Source: Hymenobacter algoricola (lineage in GTDB: Bacteria; Bacteroidota; Bacteroidia; Cytophagales; Hymenobacteraceae). Taken from it: 64,000 bases of DNA. The notes under the pieces are model-generated. The model saw only the letters and a list, made by a program, of their open reading frames with translations, made no database searches and had not been told where the DNA came from. Both the position numbers and the translations under genes were made by a program. Every line of letters begins with the position of its first letter. The stretch's first letter is position 1. Of the stretch, positions 8,796-17,877 are shown in pieces. The stretch covers positions 189,563-253,562 of the forward strand of contig NZ_BAABDH010000041.1 in NCBI RefSeq assembly GCF_039539525.1. The letters are read 5' to 3'.

Positions 8796-10865
8796 TCACT
8801 CCCCGCTTCTTGCCCCGGCGGGCAGGGGCACCAGCACCCGCAGGCGGAAGCCCGCCGGCCCCGAGCCGGCCGTGGCCTCCCCCCCGACGGCCGCTGCCCG
8901 CTGCCCGATGTTGCGCAGTCCGTGGCCCGTGCGCCGCTGGTGCGGGCCGGCGTCCAGCGCGGGGGGCACCAGCGGCGGGGGGCCGTCGTCGGCAATGCTG
9001 AGCACCAGCTGGCTGCTCTCGGTCAGGTGCAGGCCTACGGTGACGCGCGTGGCCTGCCGGGCGTGCTTGAGAATGTTGTGCAGGGCTTCCTTGTAAATCA
9101 GGTAGAGGTTGCGGCGCAGCAGCACGGGCAGGCGCAAGCTGGGCATCCGGACCGAGACGTCAAACACCAGCTCCAGCCCGGCCGGACCGAGCACCTCGTG
9201 GGCGTAGTCGCGCATCCGGTCGAGCAGGTCGGGCAGGTGGTCATTGTGGGCATCCAAGCTCCAGACCACGTCGTTGAGCTGGCGTACGGCCGAGCGGCTG
9301 GCTTCGGAAATCTGGCTGAGCTGCTCCCGCTGGGCAGCGGGGTCGGCCAGGCCTTCCTGCAGCAGGCCACTCTGCAGCGAAATCTGCGAAAGCAGCGTGC
9401 CCACGTCGTCGTGCAGGTCGGCGGCCAGGCGGGTGCGCAGGTCCGTTTCGCGGCGGCGCTGCCGCTGGCGGTAGCGCCACAGCCCCACGCCGCCGCCGAG
9501 CAGGGTCAGCAAGGCCACTGCCGCCGAGATGGCCAGCCGCCGCTGCTCCCGCAGCCGATCGAGCTCCTGCTGCTGGGTGAGCAGGCGAATCTGCGCCTGC
9601 TGCTGCCGCAGCTCCTGATTGAACTGCAGGGCGGCGGTGCGGCGGGTTACCTCGGCCCCGGTCAGGCTGTCGTTGTAGGCCGTCACCCGCTGCTGGGCCT
9701 GGTAGGCCAGGTGGAAGTTGCCGCGACGGGCGTAGGCGGCGGCCAGCACCTGGCTGGCATCGCGCAGGCCCTCCTGGAAGCGCATGAGCCGGCTGGCCTG
9801 CCAGCCGCGCTGCCCGTACCAGATGGCGCTGTCGGGCCGGCCGCGGCCCAGGGAGGCCCGGGCCAGCACTACCTGCGCCCGCGGAATCAGGGGCAGCAGG
9901 CTGGCCGTCTGGGCCTGGTGCAGCACGCCGTAGCCCAGGCGCAGGGCCGCTTCATAGTTGCCCTGCTGCTCGTTTACCTCGGCCAGGTTCAGCTCCGTGG
10001 CCAGTATGTCGGGCAGGTCATTGAGGCGGCGGCTTATCACCAGGCTGCCCTCAAAGTAGCGGCGGGCCGCTGCCCACTGCCGCTGGCGGCGGCTCAGCTC
10101 GCCCAGCTCGTTCAGAATCAGGTTGAGGCGGTCGGGGTAGTCGAACTCGCGGGCCACTGCCAGGGCCGCCCGCAGCAGCTCGCGGGCTTTGCCGAACTCA
10201 CCCATGCGGGTGTAGATGCTGGCCGCCTGGATGCGCAGGGTGGTATGAAAGCGCCGCTCATTGCCGGTCGAGCCCAGCGCCATGGCCTGGTAGCAGTAGC
10301 CCAGGGCCTGGGCGTAGCGGCCCCGCTGGTCGGCAATGATGGCCAGGCGGTTCAGGCAGCGCATCACGCCCCCCACGTCGCGCAGGCGGCGGAACTCGGC
10401 CCGGGACTGCTGCAGGCGGGCAATGGCGGCGGGGTACTCGGCCAGGGAAATATGGTAGTCGGCCAGGTCCAGCAGGGTTTCGGCCACCAGGTCGCGGTGG
10501 CGCACCCGGCGGGCCAGGGCCAGGGCCTCCCGGCAAATGGGCCCGGAAGCGCGCACGTCGTACGTTCCTACCGCGTCGGAAAGCCAGGTGAGCAGAATAA
10601 CCCGGGTGCTGTCGGGTTGCGGGTGCGCCCGCAGCAGGGCCCGGATGCTGTCGATGCCCCGCCGCTGGTTTTGCCGGAACCGGTCGCGCAGCTGCTGCTC
10701 CCGGGTGCTTAGCCGCTGCAGACTGTCGGGCGCCGCTACGGACCCAGCCGGCAGGGCCGCGGGTACTGCCTGAGCCGCCGAGCCGGCCCCCACCAGTGCT
10801 AATGCTAAAACCAGCGCCAAGCCAGCCGGCCACCAGCGCAAAAACCGAAAAAACATCAACTGCAT
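8796..10865 (-). CDS. TPR-containing HisKA_3 sensor histidine kinase (NarX/DesK type)
   Basis: Envelope sensor kinase of 689 residues. A signal peptide (about 1-33) is followed by a periplasmic array of TPR-like helices (about 70-420), a coiled coil, one membrane helix (about 445-462) and a cytoplasmic HisKA_3 domain with phospho-acceptor His485 in ADLHDDVGTLL. The ATPase domain ends in GHGLRNIGQRA. This TPR plus 7TM-less DesK layout is common in Bacteroidota and normally works with a LuxR-type regulator, here the next gene (8069-8695). Ligand unknown. The 485 bp upstream (10866-11350) contain no recognisable gene, only the terminator at 11279-11327. Confidence 0.92.
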   Translation of the reverse strand: MQLMFFRFLRWWPAGLALVLALALVGAGSAAQAVPAALPAGSVAAPDSLQRLSTREQQLRDRFRQNQRRGIDSIRALLRAHPQPDSTRVILLTWLSDAVGTYDVRASGPICREALALARRVRHRDLVAETLLDLADYHISLAEYPAAIARLQQSRAEFRRLRDVGGVMRCLNRLAIIADQRGRYAQALGYCYQAMALGSTGNERRFHTTLRIQAASIYTRMGEFGKARELLRAALAVAREFDYPDRLNLILNELGELSRRQRQWAAARRYFEGSLVISRRLNDLPDILATELNLAEVNEQQGNYEAALRLGYGVLHQAQTASLLPLIPRAQVVLARASLGRGRPDSAIWYGQRGWQASRLMRFQEGLRDASQVLAAAYARRGNFHLAYQAQQRVTAYNDSLTGAEVTRRTAALQFNQELRQQQAQIRLLTQQQELDRLREQRRLAISAAVALLTLLGGGVGLWRYRQRQRRRETDLRTRLAADLHDDVGTLLSQISLQSGLLQEGLADPAAQREQLSQISEASRSAVRQLNDVVWSLDAHNDHLPDLLDRMRDYAHEVLGPAGLELVFDVSVRMPSLRLPVLLRRNLYLIYKEALHNILKHARQATRVTVGLHLTESSQLVLSIADDGPPPLVPPALDAGPHQRRTGHGLRNIGQRAAAVGGEATAGSGPAGFRLRVLVPLPAGARSGE

Positions 10866-11278
10866 AAGTACCCGGAAGCGGAGGCGTGGGAAAGAGGGCT
10901 GCTGAGCGGGCTTGTGGCGAGGCCCAGCGGTTCGGGATACTATGGAAAAAGTAAATATAAGCTGGTTTTTGGATCAAACCCAACTGCGTACCCCAACCGC
11001 TAACTGCTCCTTTTAGCCTGCTCCAAGGTCGGGAGGCTCACGTCCTACGCTTGAGCTGCTAGTGGCGAGGTTAGGGGAGGCACATGATACCGGCCCCGAG
11101 GACGGCCAACGCCTGATACCTGGGTGAGCGGGCGGGCCAAATACGCCGGAGCAAGTTCCCGACCGGGAGTGCGACCAGCAGCGCGCCGGCGCCGGACGCA
11201 ATGCTTGCCTGAGCGCCGGGCTGGCCCGCAAAGCGCCCCTGCAGCCCGCCTTCCCAAGCTAGCCTTACACTTGGTTGC

Positions 11279-11327
11279 TACCCAAAACGCCCCACCCGGC
11301 TCGAAGCCAGGTGGGGCATTTTGGGTA
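11279..11327 (-). terminator. Terminator of the T9SS-sorted protein gene
   Basis: Near-perfect 18-bp inverted repeat with A-rich and T-rich ends (ACCCAAAACGCC...GGGGCATTTTGGG) just after the stop at 11351. It can work in both directions. Confidence 0.7.
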
Positions 11328-11350
11328 GTATACCCGGCTAGAAAAGCGTT

Positions 11351-13435
11351 TTAATGCCTGACCTGAATAGAGCGCCGCACCACGGAAGCAGGCGTTTTGA
11401 GGACCAGAATGTAGATACCTTCGGGCAAGGCTTCCGTGCTTATGGGGGTGGCGGGGCCCGCCAGGGTACCTTCCCGCACCTGACGGCCATAGGTGTCGTA
11501 CAGGCGGTAGGTGGTCGGGGCCGGATGGGCATCGGCGGCGCGGCTGGCCGGCACGTACTGCACGGAGAAGCTCTGGTTGCTGGGGTTGGGAAACACCTCC
11601 AGCGTGGCGGCAGCGGTGGGGGTGTCCGGATCCGGCGTGGGAGCTTTGGGGCAGATGATGCAGGTTTCGTCGGGAGCCCGGTAGCGGGTGGCAAACGCGC
11701 GGTCGGTGGTGGTAGTGCCGCAGTCACTGGCTACGCTCACCTCCACCCGCACAAAGTCGAAGTACTGCGATGATGCCCCCAGGCCCGCATTGCCCCCGTC
11801 GGCCTGTAGCTGAAAATTGGGGTTGTCGTGGGTCCAGCTGTACACCAGGTTGCCTTGCAGGTCGGCCCGGCGCGTCGTGGCCACAATGCCCAGGGTGGTA
11901 TACGGCTCCATATCCTGGTAGGAGTTGTAATTGCCGTACGACTCCTCCTGGGTCTGAATCGAGACAATGGGGGCCCCTTTCCACAGGTCCTGCTTGATGG
12001 TCACATTCTGGGACGAGCAGGCGTAGTTGCTCACGTAGGACGCCGATACGCGCACTTCCCCGTTGTAGGCATCCGCGGTAGGCGTCACGCGGTAGATTTG
12101 TCCCGAGCCCTGGTTGATAACCGTCCCGGTGGCCGCCGTGCTGGGCGAAATAGACCACGTAACCGGCGTAGTGGCCGGAATCGTCAGAGCCATATCCCGG
12201 GAAGCACCATTGGCGCAGACCAGGTAGGCATTGCTGGTGCTGGCAATGTGCGTGTTGCGCAAGTCCTCGATGATACCCGCATTGAAGGCAAACCACTGAA
12301 ACAGCGTGGCCACGGCCCGGATAGAATAGTTGAAGGTCTCGTTGGCAATAACCTGGTGGTTGATGTCGGAGGGCGGGCTGCCCAGGGCGGCATAGCGGGC
12401 GTTCAGGTAGGCGTTGGTGCCGTTCCAGAGGTTCCGGTTGCCGCTCTCGTAGCTTTGATTGTTGGGCACCGGACCTCTGGGGTCAAACTTCTGGCTGGTA
12501 GTTACACCGCTGGGAAAGAAGTCGGCCAGCTGGTTGGTGGTATAAAACAGGTAGCGCATCTTAGCCATGTCGGCCCCCTCGCAGTAAATCTGGTCGATGA
12601 GGCCCCCGGTCTGGGCCGCCGTGGCGGCCGTCCACTGCTCGGCGCGGTAGGTGCCGCCGGGGTCGTCTTCACAACTGCTCCGGCTGTTATTCGACCAGTA
12701 CACGTTGCCCATGTTATTCTCGTAGAAGTCGGGCAGGCTTAGCGGGCAGGGGTGCAGGTGCGAGTGGGCATGGGCCGGCACGCTCATGTCGCCCAGCAGG
12801 TGGGCCACCCGCCCCAGAATATTGAGCGCCACGGGCTTGGAGAAAGTGGGGTCGAAGCGGGGCTGGTGGTAGTAGTGGACCCGGTTGCTGCCGTCGAGGT
12901 CCGTGGTAGCCTCCAGAAAGTAGTTCCCCTTATAAAACTCGGGCAGCGAGGTATAGGTGATGAGGTAGTTCTTGTACGAGTAGCCGTTGTAGAAGGGAAT
13001 GGTGATGTCATGGGCCCCGTTGTGGTCCTGGCTAAACAGGTACACCCGGGCTTTTTCCCAGGCGTTGGGGGCCTTGGACGTGTAGCCGATGTTCAGGGGG
13101 GCCGATTCGTAGTTGTCGCCGTAGTCGGCCTTCCAGAAGTGGGTGATGGACGGGGTGAAGCCGCCCTGCCCCAGGTCGTAGTGGTATACGATGTCCTCCA
13201 TATCCTCGCGCCAGGCGCCAATGGCAATCTGCGGGTAGCTCGGGTTAAACGGGTTGCTGTTGTCGCCGGACCCGTGGAAGTTCACCGAGTTCCGGAACAA
13301 GGGAATGGGCCCGACACTGTTTTCCAGGAATTTGTAGGCTTCCTTGACCATGTGCTGATGCACCCACTCCTTGTGGGCATACAGAGGGTTGGTAGCGCCC
13401 AGGGCCACCAACAGGGCGAGAAGTAGTTTTTTCAT
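11351..13435 (-). CDS. T9SS-sorted protein with zinc-dependent phospholipase C-like domain
   Basis: Secreted protein of 694 residues. A signal peptide (MKKLLLALLVALGATNPLYA) is followed by a domain resembling zinc-dependent phospholipase C / S1-P1 nuclease: HKEWVHQHMVKEAYKFL at the mature N-terminus and HLLGDMSVPAHAHSHLH near 212-226, which gives the H-x3-D and His ligand pattern of that fold. The middle (about 400-600) has Ig-like, cysteine-containing beta regions. The end is a type A T9SS sorting domain (VFPNPSNQSFSVQY, then YRLYDTYGRQV and LPEGIYILVLK). It should be exported to the cell surface through the T9SS. Enzyme activity on lipid is inference from motif layout. Monocistronic, with terminators on both sides. 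Confidence 0.85.
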   Translation of the reverse strand: MKKLLLALLVALGATNPLYAHKEWVHQHMVKEAYKFLENSVGPIPLFRNSVNFHGSGDNSNPFNPSYPQIAIGAWREDMEDIVYHYDLGQGGFTPSITHFWKADYGDNYESAPLNIGYTSKAPNAWEKARVYLFSQDHNGAHDITIPFYNGYSYKNYLITYTSLPEFYKGNYFLEATTDLDGSNRVHYYHQPRFDPTFSKPVALNILGRVAHLLGDMSVPAHAHSHLHPCPLSLPDFYENNMGNVYWSNNSRSSCEDDPGGTYRAEQWTAATAAQTGGLIDQIYCEGADMAKMRYLFYTTNQLADFFPSGVTTSQKFDPRGPVPNNQSYESGNRNLWNGTNAYLNARYAALGSPPSDINHQVIANETFNYSIRAVATLFQWFAFNAGIIEDLRNTHIASTSNAYLVCANGASRDMALTIPATTPVTWSISPSTAATGTVINQGSGQIYRVTPTADAYNGEVRVSASYVSNYACSSQNVTIKQDLWKGAPIVSIQTQEESYGNYNSYQDMEPYTTLGIVATTRRADLQGNLVYSWTHDNPNFQLQADGGNAGLGASSQYFDFVRVEVSVASDCGTTTTDRAFATRYRAPDETCIICPKAPTPDPDTPTAAATLEVFPNPSNQSFSVQYVPASRAADAHPAPTTYRLYDTYGRQVREGTLAGPATPISTEALPEGIYILVLKTPASVVRRSIQVRH

Positions 13436-13602
13436 AAGCGAAGCGGAAATGAGTGAAGCCAGAAGACGCCGGCAACTACGCCCCCAGCCCTTTCCCGTCC
13501 CAAAACATTACACCAATACCCGGTAGGCCACGACCAAAGCCCGCTTCAGAAGCTCGCCGTGTCGGGTGGGCGGCCTGCCCCCAGGCTGCGGCCCGATTAA
13601 AT

Positions 13603-13642
13603 AAAAACGCCCCGCCTGGCGCTGGGCCAGGGGGGCATTTTA
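13603..13642 (-). terminator. parE terminator
   Basis: Inverted repeat AAAAACGCCCCGCCTGGC / GCCAGGGGGGCATTTTA downstream of the parE stop at 13680, with a T-run on the minus strand. Confidence 0.65.
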
Positions 13643-13679
13643 CTTGTCGGAACGAGGTTGAGCCGCGCAGGCGGCGGAA

Positions 13680-15611
13680 TTAGGCAAACGCCATGTCTTC
13701 CTCGGCTACTTCGCTCACGGGCAGCACGTCGGAGGTGACGAGGTCTTTTTCCTGGCGCAGGTTGTCGATGATGAATTCCTGGCGGGCGGGCGTGTTCTTG
13801 CCCATGTAGTACGTGAGCACCTGCTGGATGCTGCGGTCGGACTGCAGGATGACGGGCTCAAGCTTGATGTTGTCGCCGATGAACTTGCCGAACTCATCGG
13901 GGCTGATTTCGCCCAGGCCCTTGAAGCGCGTGATTTCGGGGTTGCGGCCCAGCTGGCGCATGGCGGCCTGCTTTTCCGGCTCGTTGTAGCAGTAGATGGT
14001 CGTTTTCTTGTTGCGCACCCGGAACAGCGGGGTTTCGAGGATAAACACGTGCCCGTTGCGGACCAGGTCGGGGAAGAACTGCAGAAAGAAAGTCAGCAGC
14101 AGCAGGCGGATGTGCATGCCGTCCACGTCGGCGTCGGTGGCAATGACCACGCGGTTGTAGCGCAGGCCCTCGATGCCCTCCTCGATGTTGAGCGCGTGCT
14201 GAAGCAGGTTGAGCTCCTCGTTCTCGTACACGATTTTCTTCTTCAGCCCGAAGCAGTTCAGGGGCTTGCCGCGCAGGCTGAAGACGGCCTCCGTCTCCAC
14301 GTTGCGGCTCTTGGTGATGGAGCCCGAGGCCGAGTCGCCCTCGGTGATGAAGAGCGTGGTCAGGGCTTCGGCCTCCTGCTTGCCCTCGCCGAGGTGGAAG
14401 CGGCAGTCGCGGAGCTTGCGGTTGTGCAGGTTGGCTTTTTTGGCGCGCTGGTTGGCCAGCTTTTTCACGCCGGCCATGTCCTTGCGCTCCCGCTCGTTCT
14501 GCTCAATGCGCTTTTTGAGGGCCTCCGCTACCGCCGGGTTCTGGTGCAGGTAGTTGTCCAGATGCTCCTTGACGAAGTCCAGGATGAAGCCGCGCACCGT
14601 GGGGCCGTCCTCGCCCATGTTGAGGGAGCCGAGCTTGGTCTTGGTCTGGCTTTCGAATACGGGTTCCTGCACGCGCACCGAAATAGCGGCGATGATGGAG
14701 CCGCGAATGTCGGCCGCGTCGTATTCCTTGGTCTTGTTGGTCTTGCTGTAGAACTCGCGCACGGTCTTGACCACGGCCTCCCGGAAGGCGGCCAGGTGGG
14801 TGCCGCCCTGGGTGGTGTACTGCCCGTTGACGAACGAGTAGTATTCCTCGCCGTAGTCGTTGCCGTGGGTCATGGCCAGCTCAATGTCGGGGGCCTTGAG
14901 GTGGATGATGGGGTAGCGGATGCTCTCGGCATCGGCCTTGCGGCTGAGCAGATCGAGCAGGCCGTTTTCGGAGTAGTACTTCTGCCCGTTGAAGTTGATG
15001 GTCAGCCCCGCGTTGAGGTAGACGTAGTTCCAGATCTGGTTTTCGAGGTACTCCGGGATGAAGCGATAGTTCTTGAAAATCGTCTCGTCGGGCTGAAACA
15101 CCATCAGCGTGCCGTTGCGCTGGGAGCTTTTCACCGGCTTGGGGTCCTGCACGAGCTGGCCCTGGGTGAACTCGGCGGACTTCATCACGCCCTCGCGCAC
15201 GCTCTGCACCAGAAAGTAGTTGCTGAGCGCATTCACGGCCTTGGTGCCCACGCCGTTCAGGCCCACCGACTTCTGGAACACCTTGGAGTCGTACTTGCCG
15301 CCGGTATTGATTTTGCTGACCACGTCTACCACCTTGCCCAGCGGAATGCCGCGGCCGTAGTCGCGCACCTGCACGCGCTGGTCCGAGATTTTGATGTCGA
15401 TGGTGCGGCCGTAGCCCATCACGTGCTCGTCGATGGAGTTGTCGATGACCTCCTTGACCAGCACGTAGATGCCATCGTCGTAGGCCGAGCCGTCGCCGAG
15501 CTTGCCGATGTACATGCCCGGCCGCAGGCGGATGTGCTCCCGCCAGTCGAGCGAGCGGATGGAGTCTTCGGTATAGGCGTGGGGTGCGGCGGGGAGTTCT
15601 TGTTCGGACAT
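13680..15611 (-). CDS. parE: DNA topoisomerase IV subunit B
   Basis: ATPase subunit of topoisomerase IV, 643 residues, the usual ParE length. GHKL ATPase motifs: EVIDNSIDEHV, DYGRGIPLG and LNGVGTKAVNAL. The transducer domain follows. The Toprim domain has FITEGDSASGS and DADVDGMHIR. The C-terminal RFKGLGEISPDEF motif is present. The ATG at 15611 (MSEQELP) is chosen; the frame continues upstream to 15725 without family similarity. It is unlinked to parC but in the same window and orientation. Its upstream region carries a 15-bp motif also found upstream of parC. Confidence 0.95.
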   Translation of the reverse strand: MSEQELPAAPHAYTEDSIRSLDWREHIRLRPGMYIGKLGDGSAYDDGIYVLVKEVIDNSIDEHVMGYGRTIDIKISDQRVQVRDYGRGIPLGKVVDVVSKINTGGKYDSKVFQKSVGLNGVGTKAVNALSNYFLVQSVREGVMKSAEFTQGQLVQDPKPVKSSQRNGTLMVFQPDETIFKNYRFIPEYLENQIWNYVYLNAGLTINFNGQKYYSENGLLDLLSRKADAESIRYPIIHLKAPDIELAMTHGNDYGEEYYSFVNGQYTTQGGTHLAAFREAVVKTVREFYSKTNKTKEYDAADIRGSIIAAISVRVQEPVFESQTKTKLGSLNMGEDGPTVRGFILDFVKEHLDNYLHQNPAVAEALKKRIEQNERERKDMAGVKKLANQRAKKANLHNRKLRDCRFHLGEGKQEAEALTTLFITEGDSASGSITKSRNVETEAVFSLRGKPLNCFGLKKKIVYENEELNLLQHALNIEEGIEGLRYNRVVIATDADVDGMHIRLLLLTFFLQFFPDLVRNGHVFILETPLFRVRNKKTTIYCYNEPEKQAAMRQLGRNPEITRFKGLGEISPDEFGKFIGDNIKLEPVILQSDRSIQQVLTYYMGKNTPARQEFIIDNLRQEKDLVTSDVLPVSEVAEEDMAFA

Positions 15612-15733
15612 GGAAACCGGAATCTTAATTTGAGGTAAAATAACGCAGAAAATTGGCCATTTCCCGTACTGGGCCGTAAGGCGAAGCACGGGCCGGCCGG
15701 CCACGCGCCGCCGGCCCGGCACCAACCGCTTTG

Positions 15734-15748
15734 GCGAATCATATTAGC
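15734..15748. repeat. Copy of the GCsAATCATATTAGC motif upstream of parE
   Basis: GCGAATCATATTAGC differs at one base from GCCAATCATATTAGC at 2136-2150 upstream of parC. It lies 123 bp before the parE start. A common regulator is possible but unproven. Confidence 0.4.
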
Positions 15749-15847
15749 ATAGCCCCGCCCCAAAAAGCGGGGCTCACTGCTCTCCGTCAAATATACCTCG
15801 TTTTCCCCACTTCCCCACCTCTCCTAGATTCCTAATTTTTTTAGCCA

Positions 15848-17029
15848 ATGCTCCCCAGACCTAACGCCCTTAACGTTCCGCACCATCCCAGTCCGCCCGC
15901 CCAGGTGAAGCAGTCGCCGGTAATTCACTACACCTTCCTGCTGGTTGGCTTGTCGTTGCTGGTATTTGTGCTCCACAAGCTGGACAGCATCCTGCTGCCG
16001 CTGCTGTTCTCCATCCTGTTTGCCCTGCTGCTGCTGCCCCTGTGCCGGTGGTTTGAGCGGCGCGGGCTGGGCCGGGTGGGGGCCATCATCCTGTGTCTGC
16101 TGCTGCTCACGCTGCTGTTTGCGGGCATCGTGGTCGGGTTCGGCTCGCAGCTGGGCCAGTTCAAGAACGAATTGCCCAAGCTCCAGGATAAGCTGCTGCA
16201 ATTCTTCCACGACGGGCAGGAGTGGGCGGCCCGCCGCTTCGGCATCGAGCCCATGAGCGAGAAGGAGCTGAAGGACTCAACCTTGAGCTCCCTGAAAAAA
16301 TCGGGTGGCGGCTACCTGGGCACCACTCTGAACATGACCTCGGCCGTCATCAGCAACCTGATTCAGGTCCCGATCTACATCTTCTGTCTGCTGCTCTACC
16401 GCGACCATCTGCGGCAGTTCATGTTCCGCTTTGTGAGCCCCGACAAGCGCACCAGCGTGCTACACACCGTCGACAACATCCAGACCGTGGTGCAGGCCTA
16501 CATTTCGGGTTTGCTGAAAGTGATTCTGATTGTGGCCGTGCTCAATGCCGTGGGGCTGCTGGCGCTGGGCGTCAAATTCGCCATCTTCTTTGCCATTTTT
16601 GCCTCGGTGCTGGCCGTGATTCCCTACATCGGCATCATGATCGGGGCCCTGCTGCCGGCTATTATCACGCTGGTCGAAACCGGCTCCCCGCTACGGGCGG
16701 CGGGCGTCATCGGGGTGTTTATGTTCGTCCAGTTTCTGGAGGGCAACTTCATTACGCCCATGATTACCGGCTCGCAGGTGAGTATCAACCCGATGGCCGC
16801 CATCCTGGCCCTGGTGCTGGGCGCCGAGCTGTGGGGTACGCCGGGCATGATTCTGAGCATTCCGCTGGTAGCCGTGCTCAAGGTGGTGATGGACGCCAGC
16901 AAGTCGACCGAGCCCTGGGGCTTCCTGCTCGGCGACACGGCCGAGGGCGAAGACTCCACCAAGAAGCCCGAAACCCGCACGCCCGGCTTCATGCACCGAC
17001 TGTGGCTGCGGGCCCTGGGCAAGGCCTAG
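15848..17029 (+). CDS. AI-2E family transporter
   Basis: Inner-membrane protein of 393 residues from the AI-2E/PerM family (PF01594): eight or so hydrophobic segments, with the soluble amphipathic region between the third and fourth (about 100-160). Family landmarks are PIYIFCLLLYRD, VQAYISGLL, IPYIGIMIGALLP and the late QFLEGNFITPMI ... NPMAAILALVLGAELWG block. Substrate in this group is uncertain; members export small molecules or ions (some are Na+/H+ antiporters). It is divergent from parE across 236 bp. A stretch matching 2035-2058 upstream of parC overlaps its start codon (15828-15851). Its own terminator follows at 17065. Confidence 0.9.
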   Translation: MLPRPNALNVPHHPSPPAQVKQSPVIHYTFLLVGLSLLVFVLHKLDSILLPLLFSILFALLLLPLCRWFERRGLGRVGAIILCLLLLTLLFAGIVVGFGSQLGQFKNELPKLQDKLLQFFHDGQEWAARRFGIEPMSEKELKDSTLSSLKKSGGGYLGTTLNMTSAVISNLIQVPIYIFCLLLYRDHLRQFMFRFVSPDKRTSVLHTVDNIQTVVQAYISGLLKVILIVAVLNAVGLLALGVKFAIFFAIFASVLAVIPYIGIMIGALLPAIITLVETGSPLRAAGVIGVFMFVQFLEGNFITPMITGSQVSINPMAAILALVLGAELWGTPGMILSIPLVAVLKVVMDASKSTEPWGFLLGDTAEGEDSTKKPETRTPGFMHRLWLRALGKA

Positions 17030-17064
17030 GAGCCGTTTTGGCCTGAGCTTACCTTCATCTATAC

Positions 17065-17095
17065 AGCCTCGCCGATTCGCTCGGCGAGGCTTTTT
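17065..17095 (+). terminator. Terminator of the AI-2E transporter gene
   Basis: Perfect 11-bp stem AGCCTCGCCGA / TCGGCGAGGCT with a five-base loop, followed by TTTTT. Confidence 0.85.
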
Positions 17096-17234
17096 GCTGG
17101 GCGACGGGGGCAGAGAAGCCCTAATTTTTAACCTTTTAAAGCTAACCCCGCGCCGCCCCGGCCAGTATAAGAAACCGGCTGCTCCGGTAGCCAACCTGTT
17201 TCCTTACCTGACCTTCCACTTAACCCTTCTTTCC

Positions 17235-17708
17235 ATGGCTGCCATTACCGATAACACTGCCCGCGCTTTCAACGACCTGGTCGAAATCAACAAAACGGCC
17301 GTCAAAGGCTACCAGGAAGCGGCCGAAGGCGTCAGCAACCCCCAGCTTAAATCCGAGCTGAGCCATTTCAGCCAGCAGCGTGCCCAGTTCGCCTCCGAGC
17401 TGGAGCAGCAGGCCCAGCAGATGGGCGTAAACACGCGCGCTGAAGGCACCATCGAAGGCGCCGTGATGGATGCCGCCGCCACCGTGCACCGGGGCTGGAT
17501 CAATATCAAATCGGCCATTACGGGCCAGGATGACAATGCCATTCTGGGCGAGTGCGAAACGGGTGACGCCGCCGCCCTGCAGACCTACGAAACGGCTTTG
17601 AAGGCCGAAGGCCTGCCCGCCGAAGCCCAGGCGTTGGTGCAGAAGCAGCACGCCGAGATTCTGGCGGCCAAAAACAAAGTCACCTCCCTGAAAGGCCAGG
17701 TGCGCTAG
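17235..17708 (+). CDS. PA2169 family four-helix-bundle protein (first of tandem pair)
   Basis: Small soluble protein of 157 residues, predicted all-helical, of the ferritin-like PA2169/DUF2383 family. Conserved family signatures are NDLVEINKTAVKGYQEAA, the E/Q-rich second helix (QRAQFASELEQQA), GAVMDAAATVHRGWINIKSAI and ECETGDAAALQTYE. Often linked to stress survival in other bacteria; no activity is established. The ATG at 17235 follows a CTTTCC leader and is preferred over the upstream open frame. A terminator at 17731 separates it from its paralogue at 17878. Confidence 0.88.
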   Translation: MAAITDNTARAFNDLVEINKTAVKGYQEAAEGVSNPQLKSELSHFSQQRAQFASELEQQAQQMGVNTRAEGTIEGAVMDAAATVHRGWINIKSAITGQDDNAILGECETGDAAALQTYETALKAEGLPAEAQALVQKQHAEILAAKNKVTSLKGQVR

Positions 17709-17730
17709 TACCCCCCTTGGATTCCCTGGT

Positions 17731-17765
17731 AAAAGGCGTCCTGCTGCTGGCAGGACGCCTTTTTG
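17731..17765 (+). terminator. Terminator after first PA2169 gene
   Basis: AAAAGGCGTCCTG / CAGGACGCCTTTTT stem with a short loop and T-run. Confidence 0.85.
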
Positions 17766-17877
17766 TTTGTAGTGGCACGCCGAAACGGAGGCAGGACGGC
17801 AACTTTGGCCGGTGGTTGCAGTACCAAAGCTATTGGCTACCTTCCGTCCCTACTCCTCTCTCCTACCCTGCTGCATC

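Noticed and set aside
8442..10712. 756-codon open frame on the plus strand
   Set aside because: Antisense to the TPR histidine kinase and its regulator, with no domain signatures.
10866..11278. Possible small RNA or gene in the 413-bp gap before the TPR kinase
   Set aside because: No recognisable RNA motif, promoter pair or coding frame; only the terminator at its far side is supported.
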